Shown here one piece after another: positions 1-47,424 of a stretch of 64,000 nucleotides of DNA (the first letter of the stretch is position 1; each line of letters opens with the position of its first letter). The DNA lies in NCBI GenBank assembly GCA_037975125.1, contig CM075862.1, forward strand, positions 57,521,279 through 57,585,278, written 5' to 3'. The notes beneath the pieces are model-generated. The model was not told the DNA's origin. It ran no database searches and saw only the letters and a list, made by a program, of their open reading frames with translations. The translations under genes were made by a program, and so were the position numbers. Source of the stretch: Latrodectus hesperus. Its lineage: Eukaryota > Arthropoda > Arachnida > Araneae > Theridiidae.

Positions 1-3000
1 AAGCGCAATAGAGCTATTTCCATTTTTTATAGTAACTGCAAAATTATTAAACAATCTCTTTTGTAATAAAACTCTAATTTAATACACACTATTGTTAAAT
101 TTTCAATGTTAATATCCAAACACTTGTAGCTTAGGTTCTACTGAACAGTTGCAAATGATAATTTTATAATTATTATACATAATAGTTCACATGCCACTAA
201 GGTTTGCATAAAAAAATTCACTTTTGCATCAGGTGGCTCTGTAACGAAGTAAAAATGATTTGAAGTATAACAAATAACATGATATATTTTATTTATAGAC
301 TGTTTGCTTCATGTGCTCTTGGATAACAATATCCTGAAATCTTTGCTTCGCACTATCAATGTCCGAAAATAATATAACAATTAAAAATAAGGAATACATT
401 GCGGATGATGTGTGAGATTATATCTGGTTTATTAATACCATGTTCTTGATAAATACTTTATAAATAAACAGAAAATGCTTAACACCAGATGTATTAATTT
501 AAAATGATATTAATGATTAGGGTACTGGTGTATAGCAGATAATTACAGCTTACATTGGAAATGCACGAGAGAAAACACATTTATTTAGGAAGATTGTTTA
601 AATCACATTTTTATAGGTCTATGACTATAAACTATTATTCCGTCATTCATTATTATTCTGGAGGCGAAACAATGATCTTGAACTGTGAGATAACATGATT
701 TTCTAAAAGTCTATCGTTCACTTGTTATCGTATATTGAGCGAACCCATTCCCTGTGTCTACCTTGAAGAAATAAGAAACCCTAGGAAAATTCATAGCTTT
801 CATACACAGTAAACTGAGACACACAATAAATATTTTGAATAATATTATTGCATGGTATGAAGATTAATGGATTTCCATAGGCAACAACTCTCTATTTACA
901 ACATTCGGTAAATAAAAATGAATGCTAAATGCATTGACCGGAAATCATTCACCTAAATACTTGCAGGGAAACACAACACAAAATTAAGAGATGTGGTATA
1001 CAAGACACTTTTTATAACTTCAATTCTAACTCTAGGTAAGCTTAGACACAGAATTTCTCAAGAAACATTCAAAATTAATACCTATAAGAGGTCATTTACA
1101 AAAGCATTTTATATAATTGTAGATGCTTGACTTGCTGCAAATTCTTCCACTACTGCTTTGCATTTGTACATCGTCTTCCTCCTGTTAAATATATCCTGAA
1201 AACCAATTTCTTGATTTTTTTTGTTCTGTATTTACTAAATTTATAGTTATGAGCTCTCATTTTATGTCTTCTATTTAGTGATAGCATATTAGACTGCCAA
1301 ATTATGGTCCGAATATTAATGAGAATTTTACTGTCATTGTCACTTTTTTCTTCACAAGTAGAAATCAGCCAAATGATCTCTTTAAAGTGTTCGTAACAAC
1401 TTATAACAAAGAGTCATGAAGGATTGTCATATTAATATACATTTAAGCTCTATAGTATCATCACACGATATAATTTTAAATTATTTTTAAAGAAAATTCC
1501 AATACTATTCATACTATGTATGTACCAATACTATTCATACTATAAATAAACCTATTTTATCATCGTAATTTATTTAACTTTGGATGAGTTATTGTTGTTG
1601 TTCAGATTTTAGTACAGTTCAAAATAACATTATCATCAAGTTCCTTGTACAATATAAATTTACACTCTCAAATTACCAGTTAAATCTTAAAAATATTGTT
1701 CGTCAAATTTTAAATGATTTTACACGTAACTGTATGGGTTTTGCAATTAAAGAGAAATTAGTCATTTTTCTCTCTGATCATTTAATTTGACATAACTCAA
1801 GGAAAATATCAAGTATCATTATTGATTTGGCTTTCAATTTATACAAGAAATCAAATTCTTATTTACGCTAAAAATTTCATTTTTATTTCTCTTTTAGATT
1901 CAGAAAGAAACTATTAGATCAAATAAGGAAATCAACACTTTATATTCAATTTATGAACACAATGACAACAATAGAAATATTACTAAAATATTTTAAAAGA
2001 AAGAATATTTGACATCAAAAATTCAAACTCGTATAAATATCTTATTACAAATGCATCTCGCAATTCACTCCCAGGCTTAACAACATATACAACTTCTTCT
2101 CCATTTTTTACTTGAAACTGCCGTAATTCACATACCTATGGCTGACTATCGCGTCAGACCTATATCAATTGTACATTATTGCTGTTATTAAATTCCATAT
2201 TGCATTATTTCTTCATCATACCCAATGGTAAAATATCAACTCCTTTGATTTTTATACTGGCTGACAACCATGTCTCGTATTGGTATAAAGTTGTCAGTTT
2301 TCATAGAGATGTAAAATGATAGGGGTGATATTTGTTTCTGTGCAAAGAGCTATATATTCTGAACTAAATTTTACTCCTTCTCATTTCGTTCAAGTATATT
2401 TTCCTCAACTATGTGGAATTTTGTTTAGTTCTTTTTCATACATTCTAAAGAAGTTGTTCATTCTCCAACGTTTTCAAAAAAGTTATGCGGTTAATGCATG
2501 ATTAAGTGAATCCCGATTTGAATGCAACCATTGAATTTTTCCAGGACCATTTCCATTTCTTTCAATACGTTTTCTGAAAATAGCTATAAAAACTTATCCA
2601 TCAAACGCTTATTCCACTATTCCTAATATCCACTAAAAATGCGAACTAACATTGTAGTGTTTAGAAAGACATCCCAAGTTATTCAGATTAAAAATCATTA
2701 TTAAAACACACTATATATTTATTCATTACTTTCATAATCACATATAATTTCAGAAAGGATTTGCAAACACTAACGATCAATGTAAAATAACATTTATGTG
2801 TATATGTTAATAATTTTGACAGTGTAAAATATAAAATCTTTACAGAGTTTTGTATAAATTCAATATTGTATGGTATTATGACAAAATGCTAACAAATGTC
2901 AGAGTTGAATTGGAAGGAAATTGTTGAATTTATTCATTTTTTGTACTCTTGCCTGGAATAAGTCATAAATGAAATCTACATACCAAAGAGAGAAAATATG

Positions 3001-3369
3001 CTCATAATGATAAATTTAAGAAATTTCCTTTGATATCTTGAATATTTATTTTTGAATTACACATGGTTCATTCCCAGAACTACCTATAAGTGATCATTAA
3101 ACATTATTAGTTGCAAAATATTACTTAAATGTCTGATTGACGAGATCTGAAATGTATATAAAGAAATCGATTTTTTTAAATCCAGAAACTGAATATTGCA
3201 CCTCGTAGGATTAATTACAATCTATTTAACAAAACATACGTTTGATATCTCTCTTTGGCTATAAATTGTGAAGTTGAAAACTTTAGGCAAATATTAATTT
3301 TGCTCAATTTCAACATCTGAACTTCTATAGTGTAATTAATTTAAAAGAGTACAATTAAACTTTTCTCCT
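1..3369. other. AT-rich non-coding flank or terminal intron
   Basis: No credible coding sequence is present on either strand. It lies downstream of the last Rbfox exon seen and is probably intron, if the terminal exon is farther left. The only structure noticed is a 19-bp direct repeat (CCAATACTATTCATACTAT) at 1499-1517 and 1525-1543. Confidence 0.5.
1499..1543. repeat. short direct repeat, two 19-bp copies
   Basis: Two identical 19-bp copies are separated by GTATGTA, giving a 26-bp period. This looks like a small local duplication. No function is indicated. Confidence 0.7.
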
Positions 3370-5391
3370 CATAATGGCTCGGGAGAAAACTTAGTTTTCG
3401 AATCCAGCAGAGGATTACCGCAGGGGTAATGTAGTGGTCCACTATCCTGGAACATTGTTGCAGACAGCGCATTGCAACTGGAAATGTCGGATGAAACGAG
3501 GCTCATTGCCTTCGCTGACGACATACTGCTGGTCGCAGCTGGTGACTCAAGAGCAAGGTTCGAGAAAAATGCAGAGGTCGCCCTCATTACAATCAACAAA
3601 TGAGGGAGGACGTACAAGCTGATATTCAATCTCAGTAAAATGGTGGACCTAACGGTCACCAGAAGACGCAAGTTGTAGCAACCACCTGTCTTCAGATAGG
3701 ATGGAACCTCCATAAGTTCTGTACAGGGGCTGAAACTCCTGGGTGCATTGTATGATAGCGCCTTCACCTTCAATTCCCCTCTTAAAGAGGTGAGGCAAAC
3801 CATTGTGAATGTCACTATGGCACTCCAACGGATGGCAAGAGTCTTGTTTGGGTACGAGCCTGAACTACTCAAACGCCTTAATAGGAGTGGTACGGAACGA
3901 ATGACTCTATTTGATGTAGGGGCATGGGGACAAGGATTGGACTGTAAAACCTTCTGAGGCCACCTCTAAAAGGCTCAAAGACCGTCACTTGTGGCAATAA
4001 CTAAATGTTACAGGGCTGTTTCTACAGCTGCCGTACAGGTGCTAACGGGAGTCCTACCACTAGATATCAAAGCAAGCAAAGAATATGCTAAGCTCATGGT
4101 ATTGGTAAAACGCAGGCCACATCTCTTTTACGAGATAAACCTGCGGCCAGAAGATGTTGAGCAACGGGTCGATATCTTAAAGTGTCACCCAGCGGCAAGG
4201 AGCGGTATACTATTTGATAGCGAAAGGCCGACTGGTGAGGGTCTGGAAATCTTTACTGACGGATCAGGCATTGATGGCAAAATAGTTTTAGGGTTCCCCA
4301 TCCTCTACTTTGGGCATGAGATTTTCACACACAGTGCTAGGCTTGGCGATGAGAACTCCGTCTTTCAGGCGGAAATATTGGCACGCTGGGTCTGGCTCTG
4401 GACTGGCTCAAAGTTAGACCATTCAACAGCACCTGTCATATATAGAGTGACACGTTGTCCTCCCTTTACTCTCTGGCCGATCCAAATAACCATAACATCT
4501 TGGTTAACAAGGTAAAGGACTCTTAACGGGAAACTACTATCAATAGAGATGTGTATCTGCACTATGTTCATGCTCATGCTGAAACTTTCGGCAACGAAAG
4601 AGCAGATGAACTGGCCAAAGAGGCTGCGAATTTACCAGAGCCAATGATGAACCTGTCACGTCCACGGTCACACCCTCTCAAGGTGATGAAAAAGAACCAT
4701 TGCATGTATGGCAGATAAGATGGGATAATTGTGAGGTTGGTCGACAGACCTTCTGGTTCTGTGAAACCGTGTCCGAAAAAAGAGATTTCGGAATACTATC
4801 ATAGACCAAATAGCGACTGGCCACAGGCGTGTTTCGGAATATCTTCATTAACGAGGGTATCCGATTAGTGAGCTATGTCGCACATGTAATGCGGTGGGGA
4901 ACTGCCTCCACTATATGCTGTATGGTACCAAGACCGCGGATGAGAGGAGCAAGGTGGTGTACGATAGAGAAAGCTTGAGTACCATCCTGGACCGGCGCAA
5001 TTGGTTGATCTTGAAGAAAAGGATCATGTCCATTGTGTCGGATGACATTCCAATAATTGAATACCATTATTGTCTCTGACGATAGTCCGGTCGAGGACTG
5101 GGATATAGAAGAATGGTATAGGAATTAATGGAAAAGGAAATGTATAGGAATTGACGGTAAAGTGACGTACAAATCTTCCATGAGATGTACTGTTTGCCAA
5201 TTTAAGAGAGGGGTTGCCGGCGATACTTCTCGCCTCATCAAGGAGTGGTTCTGTCGCTCTTCTACCAAAGTAGGTGGCGGCTGCTGGATGGTAGATTTGC
5301 ATTTTACACCTTTCGAAAGCTAGGTATCAAAACTAGTTATAGAAGCTTCGGATTCTGGCACTAAGCCTCGCAAACTCTATCCCCTTCTGTC
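3370..5391 (+). mobile_element. 5'-truncated R1-type non-LTR retrotransposon (RT, RNase H, 3'UTR)
   Basis: In order, the decayed reading frames show the end of the reverse transcriptase, with the catalytic box AFADDILLV at about 3508-3534, a thumb-like region (TMALQRMARVLFGYEPELL), a connection region, and an RNase H domain opening with EIFTDGSGIDG at about 4246. Later come the GNERADELAKEAA box (about 4590) and the C-terminal part, then a roughly 280-bp 3'UTR ending CCCCTTCTGTC at 5391. Several stops and frameshifts break it. The second copy at 54.2-55.3 kb aligns from AACTCCGTC near 4353 to this same 3' end, which fixes the terminus. Everything 5' of the late RT is missing, as expected from abortive reverse transcription. 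R1/Loa-type assignment rests on the RT-RNase H order and a downstream CCHC motif; the exact clade is unsure. Confidence 0.85.
3991..4515 (+). pseudogene. non-LTR connection and RNase H fragment
   Basis: This is the longest open piece of the element (174 codons). The first part (about residues 1-80) is the region between RT and RNase H. The RNase H first catalytic Asp is in FTDGSGIDG near residue 90. The frame is lost after FQAEILA, where the domain should run on into the catalytic Glu helix. The next RNase H pieces continue in other frames downstream. It is not translatable as one protein. Confidence 0.75.
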
Positions 5392-8013
5392 AATCTGACG
5401 CAAGTTACAACTATTATATTCCTGAAATATAATACTTTAAACATCATTTAAATGTGAAAACAATTTGCAAGATTGTTAGACTCTTACACATTTTTTGAAT
5501 TGCATTTGTAATTCTTCAGAGGCCACGGGGTTCCTTTTAGTTCGTTTTCATTATAGGAATGTAGAGAGTTCGAATCCTGACTTAAATGAAGCTCGGTTGC
5601 GTTCACTATAGGTCTTTGGGGATTGTTAAATAGGTTGTAATAACAATATCATCTAATTGAATTAATATAACTAGGGGTACAGATCAAACATTAGTGAAGG
5701 GTCTTCTTGTTGATCCCTACTTCAAAATTATGAAGATTCATACCCAGTTGTTCAGGCTTATAGGGCTTAACTGTGAGCTGTAGGGAAGAATACTGGTACG
5801 ACAACACTCTTTTGTGGGAAGGAACAGAAATGAAGACACAAACTCGAGTGTTAATTATATATTTGAATACAAAGATTATTTCAATTTTTACATTATTATT
5901 TCTTATGCCAAATTTTAAAAATGTTCACAAGAATTTTGAATACAAACAAGAAAACCTCAACTAAGAATTTTGACATACTTCGCAACATTGTTGGTATTAT
6001 TGATGAAATTTCTTTAGCTATAATTTTTTTAATTCATCAATATTCATAGACCTTTACTGGAAAACCTTGTCTAAGAAAAAATCCTGTAAAAAATCTAACG
6101 ACACCTAGTGTCAGGTAAACTTAGTGGCCAGATACCTACTGAATTTAAATCCATCAAATAATTTCTTAAGCACACACACCTCTATTGTTAAATATAATGT
6201 ATGTGAAGTGACTCCGCGTGTTGCTGAAAACAGTGGTAACGGACATATATTTCCAGTAACGCAATTAACAATTTGAACTTTGTCCTGAACTTCGGAATTA
6301 ATAATTTGGGTAGAAAAAAATACTAGTCCAATCATTGTTATTGTTTATAATACTATACAATATATTTTTGAATGAAGTATTCTTATGAATTGTTTTCTAA
6401 AATGAAAGAAGTAAAAACGTTGAAAGAAGCAGAATATTTAGTCATCTTATTTGCTCAGAAATAGTTTCAAAGCGAATAAAATAAACAAAAAGTGATTTTT
6501 CCCTTTTCGAAAGTAGATAAAAAACGATAATCGAACATTAAATATAGACATATTAAAAAGTAAGGAAATGTAAATTTTTATTATGTATAAATAAATATGT
6601 AAATAAGTTAAAAAAAGGGTTCTTATAATTTTATCACTCTGTATAACTTGCAACTAATATGAAATACGTGAACTAAGCAATTATCTATTGAAATAACAAT
6701 TCCCTTTTTATCCACATATTTAATTATTTCCATATCCATCCTTACAATAAAAAAATGCTTTTTTGCTAATTTTTTAAATTTTTCTCCAAATTTTTTTTAA
6801 TATTTAAGATAACGGATTTTATGTTTATTTAATATTCTTCATGAACAATCCCATCTTTCTCGTCCTTTTGATGATTTTTTAAATTAAATCAGAATGTGCC
6901 TGCGATTTGCATATAGTTATATTTTTATAGGTGCTTACATATATAAATTCTTGTGATTACACCCATAGTTAAATATATGAAGTGTCACCAAAATTTTCTC
7001 AATTAAAGTTACATATCTCTACAATAATCACTGATCAGTCTTCATATGAATAATTATTCTTGATTCAGTAGCCAATGACAAATTTATAGTCAACTATTTT
7101 CTAAAACAGCCAAAAATAATTTTACTATAGCTATAAAATGAACTAAATAATTATTGAATAATAAAAGCTAATAATAATTATAGTCTTCCATGATTGTTAC
7201 ATACATTTCAAATTATTTCAAGTTGTTGCTTTTTTTACAATTTTTTAATGAATTATTTAGATAAATATTTTAATAAGATAATATTCGTGAACAGTAGACG
7301 TAACTAAATTTTTCAACGCTTAAAAAGAATCTTCATGAGTGAAAAATTAAATTAACTTACGCTTTTATTTTATCATTTTATGTTCTAATTTATATTTTAG
7401 AAATATGCTTATTAACTATCGAGAAGTTTATTTTTTTAAATGATTTCAATATCATTTTTCTGATAGGCAGGTGTACAAGTTCATGCAGCCTTGCGATCAG
7501 ATATAAATAAAATATTCATATCCATTTAAAATAATTTTATTTTAATAAAAAAGCATATTATGTACTAAGTAGTATACATAAATTTACAAGAACTGTGTAC
7601 GCATTAATATATTTCATTATAAATTTACTTCTATTTCTCAGCTACATATAATCTATTAAATTACAACGCCTGTGCAAGTTTTTGATTTATAAATATCAAA
7701 AAACAAAAATATTATGCATGCAGTTATCACAAAAGCATTCCATGAAATACATTCTATGCATAACAGAAAAAAGATGTAATCGAAAATGCTGAATAGAATC
7801 AGGTTAAACTGCTAAAAATGCATTGATAAAAGTCGAGGAAAAGTGCATTTCAAAGTGTGCTTTCTTTCTTTAACCATCTATATAAAATATATCAATAAAC
7901 ATTTCTAATATAATGTATTGATTTCAGGCAGCTACATAAGCAACAGATAATAGTAAAGTAATCGAAAAATGCCAAAATAAACTATAAGATGATATTTTAA
8001 ACAAAATTCTTAC
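5392..8013. other. AT-rich non-coding stretch
   Basis: No supported gene. A sequence matching a tRNA B box (GTTCGAATCC, about 5569-5578) occurs in a GC-richer patch at 5520-5780, but no cloverleaf or A box could be drawn; it may be a SINE relic. The rest looks like intronic sequence. Two TGCATG words on the minus strand occur (about 7483 and 7717), the latter some 300 nt past the last exon's donor. Confidence 0.45.
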
Positions 8014-42318
<34,305 letters not shown>

Positions 42319-44542
42319 CTGAAAGAAAAATGTGTTATAGTTAATTTTCAACATGGTTACTTACAGACTTGATAAGACAATTTTAGAAAATCTCAGAAGA
42401 TTCATAAATTTCTCTTTTTATTCTTGAAAAAATATTATTTTAAATAATAAACTATGACATGAGAAATAAGTTTTTCTCAGCTTAAATTATTCAAAAAATT
42501 ATTGCGTTTATGATGAATTGAATTATTTGCTCAGATAACCCAAGTTAATTCGAGCACAAAAAATGAATAAATAAATAAACCTGTGTAATAACCACCTGTT
42601 TTGAGTCTTTTAAAAGGGACACCTGGGGTCACTACAATACTTTAAGTTCAACCTCCAGACTTGAATGATTGAAGTAAAATCGGTGTTTCGATATTGCTCG
42701 TTTAACGGTCTTGGTTGATTTGACTAATGCAAGTATGAACTCATACAGAGTGTTGTGTGTGTGTGAGGGGGGAACTCTTAAATTACGTAAATTATCTATT
42801 TCGTGAATCTTTCTTCTAATGAAAGTAATATCAAAATTTTAAAGATGCATTTTAGTTGCATTATATATCTTTAATACATTTTAAATACACTTTTTTTGTC
42901 AAGAAAATTATGAAAAAAAGAGCTATTATATATCTTTATTTTATTTTATCAGACTCCAACTGATAGTTAAAAGCATATTTATTACTCCAGTTTCAAAAAC
43001 TTTTAAATTATTTTTCTTATTTCTTATTATTATCTCGTATTAATTATAAAAATTTCCGTATAATTATTTTTCATTAAAGTATAATTTTTTCCAAATAAAA
43101 ATATTATGCAATGGTGCTTTAGTTACGTGAACAAAATCGAATTAATTACGTTTGTCATTTTGAATAATTTCTGCTCTATTCATTAGGATTTATCGTTTCT
43201 ACATTTCCTCAATTACTATTGTAGTTTAAATATTTCTCAAAATTATTTATTTTTATTTCGCTGTAGGGATTATTATGTTAATTTAAGTAGTTATTCTAAT
43301 ATATAAGCTTTTTTTCTTCTTTCATAAATATACCTGCATTACCGGAAAGTTTGTAAATATGATACACAAATCTATTTAATACCATTCAAACAATAAACTT
43401 TAAATGTTTTATTCATTTATTATAGTTTTACAATTCAAGTCAAAAATAAATGTAGGAGACCTTCTTTATATTTATATATTAATTAGTTTGTTTATATCAA
43501 GAAAACTATTATTTTTTTTAAAGTATGACCATCACTTTGTTGTTAGTTTCATATAAACGCAATTAAAACACTAAATATTTATTGGACTACTGAATTTAAT
43601 TCATTAAAATAAGGTAATTCACTAAATTTAATTATTCTTTGATTTATCTCAGATAAATATACCCCCAATGAAAAATAGTTTATCTGAGTCAATGTCATTA
43701 ACATCTTAATGATTCTAAAAATAACAATATAGTACACAAAAACAATTTCTTTCGCATTAGCCAAAAACTATCATATTTGAAAAATCTTAATAAATTTACT
43801 AATTAGTCGTTAGTTTTGGTTTCTAGTTAAATTTAAATATCCTTAATTCGTTAACTACTTTAATCTTTTTTTTAAAAAAAAAAGAACCATGGATTTATAC
43901 ATTCTAACTTCATCATGAAGTCCAACGTTTTATCACTATTACATTTATTCGATTAAAAATAAGGAATTACTTTCACGAGTAATTATATTAGGGCATGCAT
44001 TTTTGTAAAAAAATTATTAGCATTAAATAATCAATAATATACTAGCTATATACATGTTTGTTATCAATTTTATCAGTATTATCAGATACCGCACAAATTG
44101 GTGTTGGATATTCAAAAAAATCTACCATCCTACATTTTTTCTAATCTGATAAACTTTCAAATACACATTTAAGGGTTCCCTGTACTTTTACCTAGAGTGT
44201 AAAAATTAGCCGTTGAGCGAAAACAAACTAAAGAAACCAAACCTAAGACTTCAATAAGCGATATTTTTGAAACCATTTAAATATCGTTTCCAATTTGGTA
44301 TATATGAAAATAAAATGTGATCGAGGAGATATATCAAACTAGATAACTCGTAAAGCAAACAGTGAACTGGTTTCTTCAACAGAGACTGGGTGTAAGCATC
44401 CTTTCTGCAAATAAATCATCAAAATGACAGTATTCTGAGGCGATCGGTGAGAAGGTAGTTATTTATGCCCTCAAAAATTAGAGGTTTTGGTACTCATGAC
44501 AGTTGAAAGAAGGGATAACCTTGCTTTGCAGTAGAAGCAAAA

Positions 44543-44596
44543 ACTAATGTTGACTCCAGGAAGCAATAATTTTTGCTTCCTGAGGTTAGCATTAGT
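44543..44596. repeat. perfectly registered 24-bp hairpin
   Basis: The arms 44543-44566 and 44573-44596 are inverted copies with a 6-nt loop. The core CAGGAAGCAA/TTGCTTCCTG and the ends ACTAATG/CATTAGT pair perfectly. Of the four differences, three are G-U compatible if plus-strand RNA is made. It lies in a GC-richer patch with no coding sequence. Confidence 0.7.
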
Positions 44597-45200
44597 GAAC
44601 CTGTTACATACTTCACCTCAGATGTTTACGTGATTAACATATGCGTAAAATATATAAAACTGAAATATTGCATGACTTTAAATATTATGCTTTAGATGAA
44701 ATTACATTAAAAATGGAATGAAAAATTATCATTATTCTAGAGGCGCATATTTAGTTTTAAATTCACTTTCATTGTTTTTAAATATAAAATGCTATTTTCT
44801 GTCTTCTGTAAAATTTTATTTTTTTATCATTTATTTTCATTTTATTTAAGGAAATATTTCTAGACTTTCTCTCGTCTAAAATCACTTACATGTTTTTGCT
44901 TGAGAACAAATTACACTGAGAATGAATACAAGTAATATTTTAATGATATTTGTGGAAGAAATTAATTTTTCCATATACAAATTGTTTGCTTATATCACAA
45001 AATTAATTTCTTCAAACTACGTGGCAAACTTAAAATGGTTGATGTGAAGACGCAGATATCTGTAGCAATTTTTAATAATTTTATTTTAATATAGAAATAA
45101 TAATAAATTAACATTTCAGTGAAAGTTCTTAAAAAACTGTAAAAGTTAATCTGTAATATTTTTGATGAAAGTAATACTAAATAATTAATTTAATCAAAGA

Positions 45201-45247
45201 ACTGAGATTTATAATTTATGTTTATGCAATAATTTATAAATCTCAGT
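45201..45247. repeat. AT-rich inverted repeat beside (TA)n
   Basis: ACTGAGATTTATAA and its inverse, ending TCTCAGT, form a stem of about 13-14 bp. Shorter TTTATAAATTTATAAAC repeats follow up to 45300. Probably local duplication slippage next to the (TA)n tract. Confidence 0.5.
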
Positions 45248-45308
45248 TTATAAATTTATAAACAATAATTTATAAATTTATAAATCTCAAATTAAAAATT
45301 TGATTTTG

Positions 45309-45450
<142 letters not shown>

Positions 45451-46016
45451 TAATAAATATTTATTTATACCTGCTTAAATCTCTACGTATCCACGGATTT
45501 TTATTCTATTTTTCTAAAAAAGATTATGATGTAGATAAATAATTAATAGACTCTTAAATAAATGCAGTTTTATAAATAAAAAATAACTGCTTTCACAATA
45601 ATATTAGTCCTCCTGTTATAAATTAGAATATGCTAATTAAAATGGTATCTCAAATTTTCATTCTTACTGAATAATACGCAACATTCATTATTGTGTTGAA
45701 TGATTTGAAGAGTGACTTGGTTTAACAAACAAAATTAGACTTAAAATAACTATAAATATTTAAGTATTTTTCTCTATGAACGATAAATCGATTTTAGACT
45801 AATATAGAGGAATTAATTATTAATTCTCTGATGAATTCTTAGAGTAAACAAAACATATGAAATAACTTAAATATATCTCAGAAGTGTTAGCTCTATTATT
45901 TGTTAAATTTTTTACTAAAAAGTGTTTATAATAGTCAACAGAATATTGTGTAAAGATCGATAAAAATTTAAGAATGAATATTGTAAATTACACAATTCAA
46001 ATTAATTCTATATATA

Positions 46017-46044
46017 CTCTACTGGCCATTAAAATTGCTACACC
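46017..46044 (+). repeat. left terminal inverted repeat of Tc1/mariner
   Basis: Reads CTCTACTGGCCATTAAAATT then GCTACACC. The TA immediately before it is the target duplication. Confidence 0.85.
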
Positions 46045-46151
46045 AAGAAGGAATGCAAATAACAGAAAAATATTTATTGGGCACATACATTATAGTGGAA
46101 AGAACAAGTGATTAGATTTACAGGAAATTAGGATGTATAGATCTTGAGAAA

Positions 46152-47188
46152 TCAGTACCCAGAGCAGCCACCTCTGGCTGCAATAACTGCATTTATCCGC
46201 CTAGGCATGGAGTGAAACAGAGATTGTATGGCATGTACGGGTATCTCAGTCCATGCAGCTTCAACACTATGCCACAGTTCATCGACAGTAGTGGATGGTG
46301 AGTGATGGCGTGCCAATCGATCGGCAACCATTGACCACACGTTCTCAATTGGTGAGAGATCAGGAGAACGTGCTGGGTAGGGTAACAGTCGAACCTGTTC
46401 TGTATCAAGGAAGTTCAGAACAGTACGGGCATCATGCGGTCGTGCATTATTCTGTTGAAACAAAGCATCAGGGAGGCTTCGAAGATAGGGCAGAGCCACG
46501 GGCCTTAACACATCGGAAATGTAACGGTTGTTGTTCAAAGTGCCGGTAATGAGAACAAGAGGTGATCGAGACGTGTATCCAATGGCACCCCATACCATCA
46601 CTGCAGCAAATGGGCCAATATGGCGATGTCCAATGCAAGCTGGCAACACGCGTTCTCCACGATGCCTCCAAACATGGATGCGGCCATCATGGCCCTGTAT
46701 ACAAAACCGAGATTCATCTGGAAAGATGACGTGATGCCATTCCCGCGTCCAAGTTCATCGCTGATCACACCATTGAAGGCGCTCCTGTCTGTGACGCAGC
46801 GTCAATGGTAGCCGAAGCCATGGTCGCCGTGCATACAAACAATGCTGCTGCAAATGTCGTCGAACTGTTCGAGCAGAAACTTGTTGCCTTGCAAATGACT
46901 CTATTTCTCGACTCAATGTTCGTGACGTGGCTGTACGATCCCTTGTGACCATGCGAATAAGATGTCTGTCTTCTCTGCTGTTAGTGATGGGGGTCGCTGA
47001 GATACTGAATGACGTTCCGTATGATTGTCCTGAACCCATCGATTCCATATTCTGCTAACAGTCATGGGGTCTCGACCGACGCGAGCAGCAATATTGCGGT
47101 ACGATAAACCGCAATCCCGGTAGGCTATAATCCTTCCTCGATCAAAGTCAGACACGTGCTGATAGGCATTTCTTCTTACACGAGACAT
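46152..47188 (-). pseudogene. Tc1/mariner transposase with one frameshift, one stop and a catalytic Asp-to-Asn change
   Basis: Starting at the Met in MSRVRRNAYQHVSDFDRGRI, the N-terminal helix-turn-helix is intact (GLSYRNIAARVGRDPMTVSR), followed by W.RWVQD. The frame shifts near 46995-47010 (around SQRPP / ITNSRED) and continues through TVRRHLQQHCLYARRP to WCDQR. It then hits TGA at 46755-46757, where the family has a sense codon. It resumes at TWTREWHHVIFPDESRF (first catalytic Asp present), VMVWGAIGY, LFQQNNARPH and SPDLSPIENVW (Glu present, DD34E spacing). The second catalytic residue, normally the Asp in QQDNARPH, is Asn. The protein would be about 345 residues if unbroken, the usual size. 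Confidence 0.9.
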
Positions 47189-47392
47189 TACAACAACTTT
47201 CTTTGCCGAAAACAACGCTTAAGCGGAAATTGAGTATGAGAAAACTGCTGTCATATCTCTGGTTTTATATACATTGTAGATGTCGCTACTGTCGCCATGC
47301 ATTTTATGAATGCTCTGAAAATCTAATCATTTGCATATTACAGCAAGTTCTACCTGTCAAGCAAATTTCACGTGGTGGTATGCCGCTTTCCT

Positions 47393-47422
47393 GGTATAGC
47401 AATTTTAATGGCCACAATAGTG
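47393..47422 (-). repeat. right terminal inverted repeat of Tc1/mariner
   Basis: Inverted, it reads CACTATTGTGGCCATTAAAA then TTGCTATACC. It is two bases longer than the left repeat near the tip and has one further mismatch at the inner end. Confidence 0.85.
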
Positions 47423-47424
47423 TA

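Larger units (their letters stand above)
46017..47422 (-). mobile_element. nearly complete 1,406-bp Tc1/mariner transposon
   Basis: Terminal inverted repeats share TGGCCATTAAAATTGCTA and ACC. They begin just inside TA dinucleotides at 46015-46016 and 47423-47424, the target duplication typical of the superfamily. The inside is filled by one transposase reading frame on the minus strand, broken by a frameshift and a stop. The length is normal for a full Tc1-like element. The good TIRs and few lesions suggest a comparatively recent insertion, upstream of the Rbfox exons found. Confidence 0.92.

Noticed and set aside
1150..1195. Possible Rbfox terminal exon after TTGGTTTTCAG on the minus strand
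   Set aside because: In the required phase it would encode only about 15 residues (IYLTGGRRCTNAKQ) then stop, with no similarity to the Rbfox C-terminal ending. The acceptor alone is weak evidence.
3369..3872. Minus-strand 167-codon open frame
   Set aside because: Antisense shadow of the RT region; the plus strand carries the FADD box and family-like sequence.
5560..5590. tRNA gene suggested by a B-box-like GTTCGAATCC
   Set aside because: No A box, anticodon arm or acceptor stem can be drawn around it.
44886..44930. Micro-exon between TTCTCAG and CAT|GTAAGT on the minus strand
   Set aside because: Only about 28 nt, with an in-frame stop soon after the ATG and no matching neighbour exon; such site pairs are expected by chance.
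46295..46811. Plus-strand open frames over the Tc1/mariner element
   Set aside because: Antisense shadows of the transposase frame.
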